A DNA stretch of 29,955 nucleotides from Planctomycetota bacterium (lineage in GTDB: Bacteria; Planctomycetota; Brocadiia; JAJRTI01). The stretch is taken from assembly GCA_024278415.1 (NCBI GenBank), contig JAJRTI010000184.1:1-29955 (forward strand), read 5' to 3'. A program made the translations under genes and the position numbers. Below, one piece after another: positions 7,839 to 14,911 of this stretch (position 1 is the stretch's first letter; each line of letters begins with the position of its first letter). Below the pieces are notes generated by a model. That model ran no database searches and was not told the origin of the DNA. It was given only the letters and a program-made list of their open reading frames with translations.

Positions 7839-7866
7839 AATGGTTGATGGTTAATGGTTGATGGTT
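7839..7866. repeat. Heptad tandem repeat upstream of the SPASM gene
   Basis: AATGGTTGATGGTT is repeated exactly (7839-7852, 7853-7866), that is, GGTTNAT four times. It fills most of the 52-bp gap between the SPASM gene start and the DegT stop, and closely resembles the repeat at 1372-1399. Confidence 0.85.
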
Positions 7867-7884
7867 CATGTCGGACCACGCGAT

Positions 7885-9135
7885 TCAAGTGCGGGCTTCC
7901 TCGTAGAAATCAGCGACGCTCCGGGCCACGTGTGCAATGTCGCGGTCCGTCATGGACGGGTAGAGCGGCAGGTGGAGGATCGACTGCTTGATGTCCTCCG
8001 CGGTGGGGCAGGGCGTGCGGAATTCGGCAAAGACTGGAAGAGCGGAGCAGGCGTCCATGTAGCCCTTCGCCGTGTCGATGCCGCGGGAGCGCAGGAACGC
8101 GGCAAGTTCGTCACGCAGGGGAGCTTGGATGCTGAAGGTGACGAAGATGTGCTTCTCGCCTTCGGCCACCTCAGGGACGGTGATCTGCGGGGTTTCGGCC
8201 AATGCGCTTCGCAAAGCCATCGCGGTTCGCACGCGTGCATCGTTCAACTCGTCACAGCGGCCGATCTGCACCAGCCCGACCTCCGCCTGCGCGGGATGCG
8301 GCGCGAAGCCGTGGCGCTTCTCGCCTGCGCTCGGGCGAAGGCTCGGCCTCTCGAGGAATGCGTCGTGCACTGGGTCTATGTCGAGGAGGCTGAAGACGCG
8401 GATCGCCGGCCAGAGCGTAAAGCTGAACGGCCAGCGCCGCGTCGCCACGGCCATGCACGACGCAACCGCGCATGCCTTGGCCAGCAGGAAGCCGCCCATG
8501 GTGGGCAACTCGGCCACGCGCTGGCGAACGTGGTTGGCGATATCATCGCGGCTGGTGGTGACCATGCCGCCAACGAGCGTCGTGAGGTTCTTGGTGGCGC
8601 CAAAGGTGTAGTACGCGGCATCGCCGAAGCTGCCGCACTTGCGGCCGCCAAACTCCGATCCGACGCTCTGCGCGCAGTCCTCGATCACCGCGAGGCCATG
8701 CGCATGCGCCGCGGCCGTGACCGCATCCATGTCGCAGGGCTTGCCGTAGAGGTGGGTGGGGATGACGGCCTTCGTCTTCGGCCCGGCGACGAGGTCGAGC
8801 TGGTCAGGGTCGAGGGTGTAAGTCGCTTGGCCAACGTCAACGAACAGCGGGCGCTGGCCGCCAGCGATGATGGTGGCGGGAATGCTGTGGTACGTGAACG
8901 CGGGCACAGCGACCTCGTCGCCTTCACTGAGGCCCAGCGCCTCGAGTATCCAGGCAAGACTGAGGCGTGCGGACGGCGTCATGACCGCGTGGGCGGCGCC
9001 AATGTAGTCGGCAAAGCGGCGCTCGAACTCACCCACTGCGTTCGCATGGCGGCCTGAACGCAGGATGGCTCCGAGGCACGCACGGGCCTCGTGGCAGGCG
9101 AAGGAGGGCTGGAATCTAGGAAGTTTCTTGAGCAC
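7885..9135 (-). CDS. DegT/DnrJ/EryC1/StrS-family aminotransferase-like protein
   Basis: The second fold-type I PLP family member, 416 aa from the GTG at 9135. It shows VMTPSARLSLAWIL (cofactor-phosphate loop), VAVPAFTYHSIPA, GLAVIEDCAQSVGSEF (Asp153 for the pyridine nitrogen) and TFGATKNLTTLVGGM (Lys182 as Schiff-base lysine). The catalytic residues are present, so it should be active. An in-frame ATG at 9192 would add 19 residues, but those precede the conserved region and the ATG lies directly beneath a good -10 box (9195-9200), so transcription would start at or past it; I therefore prefer 9135, without a clear ribosome binding site. It is the first gene of the minus-strand radical SAM block. 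Substrate unknown. Confidence 0.85.
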   Translation of the reverse strand: MLKKLPRFQPSFACHEARACLGAILRSGRHANAVGEFERRFADYIGAAHAVMTPSARLSLAWILEALGLSEGDEVAVPAFTYHSIPATIIAGGQRPLFVDVGQATYTLDPDQLDLVAGPKTKAVIPTHLYGKPCDMDAVTAAAHAHGLAVIEDCAQSVGSEFGGRKCGSFGDAAYYTFGATKNLTTLVGGMVTTSRDDIANHVRQRVAELPTMGGFLLAKACAVASCMAVATRRWPFSFTLWPAIRVFSLLDIDPVHDAFLERPSLRPSAGEKRHGFAPHPAQAEVGLVQIGRCDELNDARVRTAMALRSALAETPQITVPEVAEGEKHIFVTFSIQAPLRDELAAFLRSRGIDTAKGYMDACSALPVFAEFRTPCPTAEDIKQSILHLPLYPSMTDRDIAHVARSVADFYEEART

Positions 9136-9194
9136 TATGCGACGCGGCCATGAGTCCGATCCGAGGCCATTCACGGGCGATGGGCGAGTCATGC

Positions 9195-9224
9195 AGTGTA
9201 GCGCGCCGTGGCCGTACGAGTCAA
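9195..9224 (-). promoter_or_regulatory. Candidate sigma-70 promoter for the minus-strand radical SAM block
   Basis: On the minus strand TTGACT (9224-9219) and TACACT (9200-9195) are 18 bp apart. Predicted initiation is near 9188, inside the in-frame ATG codon region at 9192-9190, which argues that translation starts downstream. Confidence 0.55.
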
Positions 9225-9509
9225 GCCGGGCGGCCTTTTGGCGGAGAGACGAGGAGTTTCCTTCTGCTCCGGCTGAGCGCGCTTCAGTGAGTCTTCTGGC
9301 CACCGTTCACGCTGAACTCCGCGAGCATTTGGGGAACCGCATTACTTACAAGGCGTGTAACGAGGTTTCAAGGGCTCGCTTGACTTGCTCGGGCGGCGGG
9401 GTTACATTGGCGCACTTGTGCTGTGTACCCAGGACCGATATGTGCGCGGACCGTTCGCGCCGCGGTTTTGATCACGCCCGCACAGCGCAGCACCGAAAGG
9501 ACTGAGACC
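9225..9509. other. Divergent intergenic region between DegT and V-ATPase units
   Basis: The full gap between the two divergent units is 9136-9509 and holds one outward-facing promoter for each strand (9195-9224 minus and 9380-9408 plus). About 155 bp between the promoters have no recognisable motif or credible reading frame. Confidence 0.6.
9380..9408 (+). promoter_or_regulatory. Sigma-70-type promoter of the V-ATPase operon
   Basis: TTGACT (9380-9385) and TACATT (9403-9408) are separated by exactly 17 bp. Initiation near 9415 would give a leader of about 95 nt before the EIIA gene. No comparably good promoter is seen within the operon. Confidence 0.65.
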
Positions 9510-9971
9510 ATGAGCCTTGTGGGCTTGCTCGAAGAAGCACTGGTAAAAGTCGGGCTTGAGAGCCTGGACAAGGATGAGTTGTTCGAGGAGATGGTGGACT
9601 TGCTCGTGCGGGCGGGGAAGATTACGGATCGCAAGCCGGTCCTTGCCGCGATCCACGTGCGCGAGGCTCAGATGACCACGGGCATCGGCAAGGGAGTGGC
9701 CGTGCCCCACGTGAAGGTCGACTGCGTGAAGGGCGTGATCGCCTGTATGGGGACCAGCGAGGATGGGATCGAGTATGACGCGATCGATGGCGAGCCCGTG
9801 CACCTGGCGTTCCTCGTTGTTTCAGACCAAGCGTCACCCGAACTCAACATCCAGACACTCGCGACGGTGGCTCGAATCCTGGGCATGCCCGGCGCCTACC
9901 GGCGCCTCTGCGAGGCCGAGTCGCCGGCCGAGGTGATCGAAGCCCTGACCGAGTTGGAGGCTGAGGAGTAA
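9510..9971 (+). CDS. PTS EIIA type-2 (fructose/PtsN-like) domain protein
   Basis: A 153-aa single-domain EIIA of the fructose/mannitol/Ntr class. The phosphorylatable histidine is His67 in GVAVPHVKVD, preceded by the usual REAQMTTGIGKG stretch. The remaining fold is intact (LAFLVVSD, HLAF, LATVARIL, and the last helix EVIEALTELE). No EIIB or EIIC permease gene is nearby, so it probably acts as a phosphorylation-responsive regulator, as PtsN does, not in sugar uptake. It is the first gene after the operon promoter and ends 3 bases before V-ATPase subunit H starts, which makes the V-ATPase its most likely partner or target (inference). The ATG at 9510 has AAAGGA upstream; an in-frame extension to 9423 is not family-like. 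Confidence 0.85.
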   Translation: MSLVGLLEEALVKVGLESLDKDELFEEMVDLLVRAGKITDRKPVLAAIHVREAQMTTGIGKGVAVPHVKVDCVKGVIACMGTSEDGIEYDAIDGEPVHLAFLVVSDQASPELNIQTLATVARILGMPGAYRRLCEAESPAEVIEALTELEAEE

Positions 9972-9974
9972 GCA

Positions 9975-10283
9975 GTGGACGAGGTGCTCAACTACCTGAT
10001 CGAGGCCGAGCGCGACGCGTCGAAAACTGTCGCGGAAGCCGAACGTGAGGCGCAAGAGATTCGCGCCAACGCGCGCGACCAAGCGCAGAAGCTCGTTGAC
10101 GACGCCAAGCACCAAGCGCATGCAGACGCGGCGCAACGCATCGCCGAGCAGAAGCAGCGCGCGGCTGAGGAGAGAGAGCAGATCCTCAAGGAGTATGACG
10201 GCGAGTTGAAAGCCTTGCGCGAGCGGGCGGCCGAAAGGCTGGACGACGCCGTGGCCCTGGCGGTTCGTGCGCTCGGCAGCTAA
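9975..10283 (+). CDS. atpH: V/A-type ATPase subunit H (G) peripheral-stalk protein
   Basis: A 102-aa, almost entirely helical protein dominated by Ala, Glu, Arg and Gln with continuous heptads, the hallmark of the stalk subunit G/H (AhaH, NtpF). It pairs with subunit E to form the peripheral stator linking the catalytic head to subunit I. The GTG at 9975 lies 3 bases after the EIIA stop, so translation is probably coupled. Sequence similarity in this family is weak and compositional; the position at the head of the ATPase genes is the stronger evidence. Confidence 0.75.
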   Translation: MDEVLNYLIEAERDASKTVAEAEREAQEIRANARDQAQKLVDDAKHQAHADAAQRIAEQKQRAAEEREQILKEYDGELKALRERAAERLDDAVALAVRALGS

Positions 10284-10396
10284 ACTGCCCGCGGCTGGCC
10301 GATCGCCGCAGGGTGGCTGAGCCCGGCGCTGTGCCATACGAAGGCTTTGCAGAACTCTCCCCAGGCCATCCCCCCAATCAACGCTCCGAGCATGCG

Positions 10397-11443
10397 ATGG
10401 GCTCCACGACCTCCTACGAGTATATCAACGCCAAACTTCACGCCATCCGGGGCACGATGTACGAGGGCGACCGGCTGGAGGAACTGCTGCGCGCGCAGGG
10501 GCTGCCTGAGTTGGCGCGGATGCTGTTTCCGGAGCAAGGGAGCTTCGAGGTCTCCGCACAAGAACTCGAGCGGCGACTGACGGTCGAGTATTTCGAGGAT
10601 CTCCACAAGGTCTGCCGAAATCTTGGCGAGGACACAAGGGAGTTCTTCACGGGCTTTTTGCGCAAGGCGGATGTCGAGAACCTCAAGGTGGTCTACCGCG
10701 TTTGGGCCAATCGCAAGCCCGAACGGGCCCCGACGCCGGACGACGTGGAGCCGTTGCTCATCACCACGCCGGTGTCGTTGCGGGTGCCCATTGCGGATTT
10801 GCTGGGCACGGAAACGACGTCCGAGTTCATCGCGGCTATTCCCGATCGGGCCCTCGCTGCGACGCTGCTGAAGATCGCTCCCGACGGTGAATCTGCCGGA
10901 GCCCCGTCCTGGGTCGAGATCGCCCTTGACGTGGCTTACTATGAGCAACTCATGTTTCGGGCGCGGGCGCTGGGCGCGGATGACCGAGACATCGTGGATG
11001 ATCTGGTCGGCATGGACGCAGATGTGTCGCTATTGTTGTGGGTCATGCGCTTGACTCGCACGTACGGTGCATCAGCGGACGACACGGTGACGCTGCTGTC
11101 GCATTTGCCCAGCAAGATCGGCCCGGCCCGCATCCGCGCTTTGTGCACGGCCGTGACGGACGAGGACCGAATCCGGGCGACGCCGATCCGCTATCGCGGC
11201 CACTTCTCGCCTGCGTCGCTGGACAATCTGTCCGAAGTCGAGCAGCGCCTGTACTCGATCATGCACAACGTTGCGCGGCGTTATTTCCGGCGCCTCACCG
11301 CGGATATCGCGGGCGTCGTCGCCTACTTTTTTCTCAAGCGCACCGAGTTCATCAATCTCATTCGCGCTGTCGAGGCGGTCCGATTCGGGCTGCCGATAGA
11401 TGCCGCGCAGGCGCTTGTGCTGCCCAGCGCGGAGGAAGCGTAG
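10397..11443 (+). CDS. atpC: V/A-type ATPase subunit C (d, AC39)
   Basis: A 348-aa helical protein of the AC39/subunit d family, the funnel that joins the central rotor shaft to the proteolipid ring. The N-terminus SYEYINAKLHAIRG matches the family start, and the C-terminal part has the usual long helices (YFEDLHKVCRNL, YYEQLMFRARALG, and FFLKRTEFINLIRAVEAVRFGL near the end, the best conserved stretch). ATG 10397 is preferred on homology; a GTG at 10313 in the same frame would add 28 residues without family character. It ends 12 bp before subunit I. Confidence 0.85.
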   Translation: MGSTTSYEYINAKLHAIRGTMYEGDRLEELLRAQGLPELARMLFPEQGSFEVSAQELERRLTVEYFEDLHKVCRNLGEDTREFFTGFLRKADVENLKVVYRVWANRKPERAPTPDDVEPLLITTPVSLRVPIADLLGTETTSEFIAAIPDRALAATLLKIAPDGESAGAPSWVEIALDVAYYEQLMFRARALGADDRDIVDDLVGMDADVSLLLWVMRLTRTYGASADDTVTLLSHLPSKIGPARIRALCTAVTDEDRIRATPIRYRGHFSPASLDNLSEVEQRLYSIMHNVARRYFRRLTADIAGVVAYFFLKRTEFINLIRAVEAVRFGLPIDAAQALVLPSAEEA

Positions 11444-11455
11444 CGGAGCGCCCCC

Positions 11456-13378
11456 ATGTTGAAAGCCGCGCCCATGCGCCAAGTGGACTTGATCGTGCTC
11501 GAGCGCGACGTGGATCGCGTCACGGAATGTTTGGGCAAGCTGGGGCTGGTCGAGCCCAAGCCTGTGGACACGACCGTGACCCTGTCGCACATGGGCGTGG
11601 AATCGACGATGGCCGGCTGGGCGCAGATCGAGGCCCGTTGCGCGTCGCTGGCCGAAAACATACCGGAAGAGACGCCGCTTGCGCAGGCCGAGAGTCCGCC
11701 GTTGGCCCTGGCCGCTGCGCAAGCGCTCGTGGATGAGTGGGACACGCAATGCGGCCAGATGCGAGAGAAGCTTCGTGAGTTGACGCGAAACGAGGAACGC
11801 CTGCGCGCGGCTCGCCAGGAGTTGGCCGGCTTCGCCCCCATCCCGGCGAGCATGGAGAACATCCAAAGCGGACAGTTCCTCCACTTCGCGGTCGGCTCGA
11901 TGGACCCTCGCGTGCTGGAGCAGTTCACCGCAGACCGAGAGGGGGCCGAGATCCTTCTGCCTTTCCGCACGGACTCCGGCGAGGACAAACTGATCGCTCT
12001 CACCACGAGGAAGGGGCGATGGGCCCTCGAGAGTGAACTCCAAGAGGCCGGGTTCCAGCCCGACGCGGTGAGTTCTGAGCACAAGGGCGTGCCGCGAGAG
12101 ATTTTGGATCGCATCGACAACGAGTTGGCGGAGACGACACTTGCGGCCCGCGATCTCAGGTATGACTTGAAGCAGTTCTTCGTGGAGCGGGGGGCGGCGA
12201 TAGTGGCGCTTCGGGAACGCGCGCGCAACGCACAGCAGTTCTACACCGCGCAATCGAAGTTCGCGCGCACGGAGCGGACCTGCCTCATATCCGGGTGGGC
12301 AAGGGAGAGTTCCATCCCCCAAATCGAACGTGCATTGACTGACGCGACTCTAGGGAGGATTCTAATCGAGCACCGGCCGCCCGACCCGGATGCGGACATT
12401 CCCGTGTTCATCGAGAACCCGAAGTGGCTCAAGCCTTTCGAGCGGCTGATCGAGGCGTACGGCGTGCCGGGATACTACGAGATCGAGCCGACGATTTTCG
12501 TGGCGATCAGTTTTCTGCTGATGTTCGGCATCATGTTTGGCGACGTGGGCCACGGTGCGGTCGTGGCGTTAGCTGGGCTGGCGATGTTGAAGGTGCCCAA
12601 ACTCGCTGCGAAGTTCGAGGATACAGGCGTCATCTTCGTCGCCGCGGGGCTGTCGGCCATGTTTTTTGGGTTTCTTTTCGGCAGCGTCTTCGCGTCGGAA
12701 GATCTGCTGCCCGCGCTTTGGATGCGTCCGTTGCGCCACATCCCGGAACTCATGATCGGCGCGGTGGTGTTCGGCGTTCTGCTGATGAGCTTGGGCATCG
12801 TGCTCAACGTGATCAACTGCTTGCGCAAGCGGGACTACTACCATGCCTTCCTCGACAAGTTCGGGGTGGTAGGTGCGCTGTTTTACTGGGGGAGCTTGGG
12901 CCTCGTCCTCAAGCAGGTATGCGAGACGCGGAATCCCGTGACCCCGGTGGAGGTCGGCATCGTTGCGGGGGTGCCGCTGCTGATCCTCTTCTTGCGTACC
13001 CCGCTGTTCAATCTGCTGACGCGCAAGAAGCATTTGTTTGAAGAGGGCGTGGGCCTCTACTTGATGGAGTCGCTCGTGGAGGTCTTGGAGACTTTTTCGA
13101 GCTTTGTTGGCAACACCGCGAGCTTTGTGCGTATCAGCGCGTTCGCACTGGCGCACGTGGGCTTGAGCATTGCCGTCTTCGTGCTGGCCGATGTTTTATC
13201 GCATATGCCCGGTGGCGGGTTTTGGTACGGCATGACTATTGTTCTGGGCAATGTCTTCATCATCTTGCTTGAAGGGATCGTGGTTTCGATCCAGTCGTTG
13301 CGTTTGCTCTACTACGAGTTTTTCGGTAAGTTCTTTCGGGCGGAAGGCAGGAAATTCGAGCCTTTCCAAATGACGTAG
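11456..13378 (+). CDS. atpI: V/A-type ATPase subunit I (a)
   Basis: A 640-aa stator subunit carrying the ion half-channels. The first half (about 1-330) is soluble and coiled-coil-rich. The second half has about seven or eight membrane helices (IFVAISFLLMFGIMFGD, FVAAGLSAMFFGFLFGSVF, LMIGAVVFGVLLMSLGIVL and others). The essential arginine facing the rotor glutamate is Arg559 in SFVRISAFALAHVGLS; Arg616 in SLRLLYYEFFGKFF corresponds to the second conserved Arg (yeast Vph1 R735 and R799, from general knowledge). Length is normal for bacterial and archaeal I subunits. The ATG at 11456 follows CGGAGCG. Confidence 0.93.
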   Translation: MLKAAPMRQVDLIVLERDVDRVTECLGKLGLVEPKPVDTTVTLSHMGVESTMAGWAQIEARCASLAENIPEETPLAQAESPPLALAAAQALVDEWDTQCGQMREKLRELTRNEERLRAARQELAGFAPIPASMENIQSGQFLHFAVGSMDPRVLEQFTADREGAEILLPFRTDSGEDKLIALTTRKGRWALESELQEAGFQPDAVSSEHKGVPREILDRIDNELAETTLAARDLRYDLKQFFVERGAAIVALRERARNAQQFYTAQSKFARTERTCLISGWARESSIPQIERALTDATLGRILIEHRPPDPDADIPVFIENPKWLKPFERLIEAYGVPGYYEIEPTIFVAISFLLMFGIMFGDVGHGAVVALAGLAMLKVPKLAAKFEDTGVIFVAAGLSAMFFGFLFGSVFASEDLLPALWMRPLRHIPELMIGAVVFGVLLMSLGIVLNVINCLRKRDYYHAFLDKFGVVGALFYWGSLGLVLKQVCETRNPVTPVEVGIVAGVPLLILFLRTPLFNLLTRKKHLFEEGVGLYLMESLVEVLETFSSFVGNTASFVRISAFALAHVGLSIAVFVLADVLSHMPGGGFWYGMTIVLGNVFIILLEGIVVSIQSLRLLYYEFFGKFFRAEGRKFEPFQMT

Positions 13379-13416
13379 CCCTTGCATTCATAGGCTTTGT
13401 CCGCGTTTAGCGACAG

Positions 13417-13438
13417 GCCTTCTTGCCCCTGAGAAGGC
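13417..13438 (+). promoter_or_regulatory. Intercistronic hairpin before the proteolipid gene
   Basis: GCCTTCT (13417-13423) pairs with AGAAGGC (13432-13438) in the 85-bp gap between subunits I and K, the longest gap in this part of the operon besides the one before subunit C. The hairpin ends about 12 bases before GAGGAG at 13450-13455. It could stabilise the downstream mRNA or act as an attenuator; there is no T-run, so a plain terminator is unlikely. Confidence 0.5.
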
Positions 13439-13463
13439 AGGCCATTGCTGAGGAGATTCATTG

Positions 13464-13862
13464 ATGGCACTTCGAGAACGAGAAGTTGGCACATTCTGGA
13501 GCCTGTTTGGCCGAACGATTCTGGCGACTGGGTTGGCGGGGATGCTCTTGGCTGTTTTGATCGGCCTGGGGCTGAATACGGCCTTGGCTGCCGAGGCGCC
13601 TGGCGTGGTCCAACCGAGTGAAGAGGTCGCCGTGCCACTCGCCGGCCAAGAGAAAGTGGCGCTGCTGCTGAGCATCGCGATCACCGTGGGCAGCGCTTGT
13701 GTCGGCGCAGGCGTGGCCGTGGGCAAGGTCGGCGCCGCGGCCATGGGCGCGGTGAGCGAGCGGCCGGAGATCATGGGCCGCGCCCTGATCTTCGTCGCCC
13801 TCGCAGAAGGAATCGCGATCTACGGCCTCATCATCGGCATCATGCTCCTGGCCAAGCTGTAG
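13464..13862 (+). CDS. atpK: V/A-type ATPase proteolipid subunit K (c)
   Basis: A 132-aa rotor-ring proteolipid. After a polar start (MALREREVG) there is a hydrophobic segment (about 16-43, ending ALAAEAPG, a possible signal-peptide site). The canonical two-helix hairpin follows at 62-131: KVALLLSIAITVGSACVGAG, polar loop SERPEIMG, then ALIFVALAEGIAIYGLIIGI with the ion-binding Glu115 and Tyr120. It is a single-hairpin proteolipid, smaller than duplicated Enterococcus or eukaryotic forms. The ion (H+ or Na+) cannot be read with confidence; Glu-x4-Tyr is seen in some Na+ rings. TTG (13461) and ATG (13464) are adjacent; ATG fits GAGGAG spacing. Confidence 0.92.
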   Translation: MALREREVGTFWSLFGRTILATGLAGMLLAVLIGLGLNTALAAEAPGVVQPSEEVAVPLAGQEKVALLLSIAITVGSACVGAGVAVGKVGAAAMGAVSERPEIMGRALIFVALAEGIAIYGLIIGIMLLAKL

Positions 13863-13893
13863 AGCGGCCGCGCTTCAACCCTTCGGCGGTTCC

Positions 13894-14199
13894 ATGAAGT
13901 TCTTCGTCATTGGCGATGAGGATACAGTGTTGGGCTTTCGCTACGCCGGCGTGGACGGCCGCGTGGCGAGAAATGGCGCCGAGGCGAGGCGCGCGCTGGA
14001 CGCCGCGTCTTCCGACTCAGAACTCGGAGCCATCGTGATCACCGAGCGCGTCGCGAACATGGCCCGGGACGCGGTCGACGCGATGCGGTCCGGCCGCGCG
14101 GTTCCGGTATTGGTTGAGATCCCTGACCGTGACGGCCCGCTCCCAGACAAGAAAACGCTCGCCGACCTCATTCGAGAAGCCGTTGGCATTCGCATCTGA
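13894..14199 (+). CDS. atpF: V/A-type ATPase subunit F
   Basis: A 101-aa protein with the subunit F pattern: MKFFVIGDEDTVLGFRYAGVDGRVA at the start, the middle strand LGAIVITERVA (44-54), and VPVLVEIPDRDGPLPD near 69-84 before the C-terminal helix. F binds subunit D in the central rotor shaft and can regulate coupling. The ATG at 13894 lies 31 bp after the proteolipid stop. Subunit E begins 7 bases after its stop. Confidence 0.9.
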   Translation: MKFFVIGDEDTVLGFRYAGVDGRVARNGAEARRALDAASSDSELGAIVITERVANMARDAVDAMRSGRAVPVLVEIPDRDGPLPDKKTLADLIREAVGIRI

Positions 14200-14206
14200 A
14201 CCGATT

Positions 14207-14854
14207 ATGAACACCGCAGGAAAACAAGAACTGCTCAAGAGGGAAATCCTCGACGAGGCCGAGAAGCGGGCGAAGATTATCCGCCAACGCGCAGAGCGAG
14301 ACGCCAAGAAGACAATGAGCGAGGCGGAGTCCAAGGCCGCCGCTCTCACCAAAGAGGTGCTGGATCGGGCAGAGGCCGATGCCAAGCGCGAGGCCCATCG
14401 CATTCGCGAAGCCGTTCCTCTCGAAAAGACTCGCCGGAAACTGAGAGCCCAGGAGGATGTGATTCAGGACGTTCTCGGCCGCGCAACAGAGCGCATCCGC
14501 ATGCTTTCCGGCGGCGAGCGGATCGGCTTCCTGGCCCGCCTCATGGCCGATGCCGCGCGAGCGATCCGCGAAGACGAGATCCTGATCGAAATGGCTGAAG
14601 ACGACCGAGGGCTCTTCGACGCCGCTGTCGAGCAGGCACAAGCCGCATTGGCCGAAAGCGGATCTTCCGTGCAGTTCCGTCTTGTTGGTGCACGCGACCC
14701 GCTGACGGGCGGCCTTCTCGCACGAAGCGCGGACGGCCATAAGCTGGTCGATCACTCACTGGAAGCGAGGCGGCGTCGGGTGGAGCCTCACCTGCGGTTG
14801 AAGTTGGCCGAGATGCTCTTTGCTGATTCTCCCGACGCGGTGTCTTCTGCCTGA
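14207..14854 (+). CDS. atpE: V/A-type ATPase subunit E
   Basis: A 215-aa peripheral-stalk subunit. The first 90 residues form a continuous charged helix (KREILDEAEKRAKIIRQRAE onward, heptad-like) that would pair with subunit H. The C-terminal globular half (about 95-205), with LTGGLLARSADGHKLVDHSL (about 165-184) as its most typical segment, contacts the catalytic head. The ATG at 14207 lies 7 bases after the subunit F stop; the frame is open upstream, but earlier residues overlap F and are not family-like. A run of ten C follows the stop. Confidence 0.88.
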   Translation: MNTAGKQELLKREILDEAEKRAKIIRQRAERDAKKTMSEAESKAAALTKEVLDRAEADAKREAHRIREAVPLEKTRRKLRAQEDVIQDVLGRATERIRMLSGGERIGFLARLMADAARAIREDEILIEMAEDDRGLFDAAVEQAQAALAESGSSVQFRLVGARDPLTGGLLARSADGHKLVDHSLEARRRRVEPHLRLKLAEMLFADSPDAVSSA

Positions 14855-14858
14855 GTCG

Positions 14859-14868
14859 CCCCCCCCCC
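14859..14868 (+). repeat. Homopolymer of ten C between subunits E and A
   Basis: Ten consecutive C lie 5 bases after the subunit E stop and about 44 bases before the preferred subunit A start. Such tracts are prone to slippage, in replication or sequencing. Being intergenic, a length change would not shift a reading frame. Confidence 0.9.
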
Positions 14869-14911
14869 AGAATACTTCACGCCTTCTTAGGCAAGCTTGC
14901 TGAGCACGCGA

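Noticed and set aside
6779..7866. CRISPR-like array from the tandem repeats
   Set aside because: Units are contiguous 7/14-bp repeats without spacers, and there are no cas genes.
7858..9057. Plus-strand frame of 399 codons opposite the DegT gene
   Set aside because: The minus-strand frame holds an intact PLP active site; the plus-strand frame has none and no ribosome binding site.
2174..9135. The two DegT-family genes as duplicates flanking one biosynthetic island
   Set aside because: They differ clearly around the active-site lysine (SKG versus TKN) and lie on opposite strands with unrelated transcription; no direct evidence links them.
9065..9505. Plus-strand frame of 146 codons across the divergent promoter region
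   Set aside because: It would cover both promoters and part of the DegT gene; its composition and lack of a ribosome binding site argue against it.
11072..12322. Minus-strand frame of 416 codons opposite V-ATPase C and I
   Set aside because: Overlaps two well-supported ATPase genes and shows no motif.
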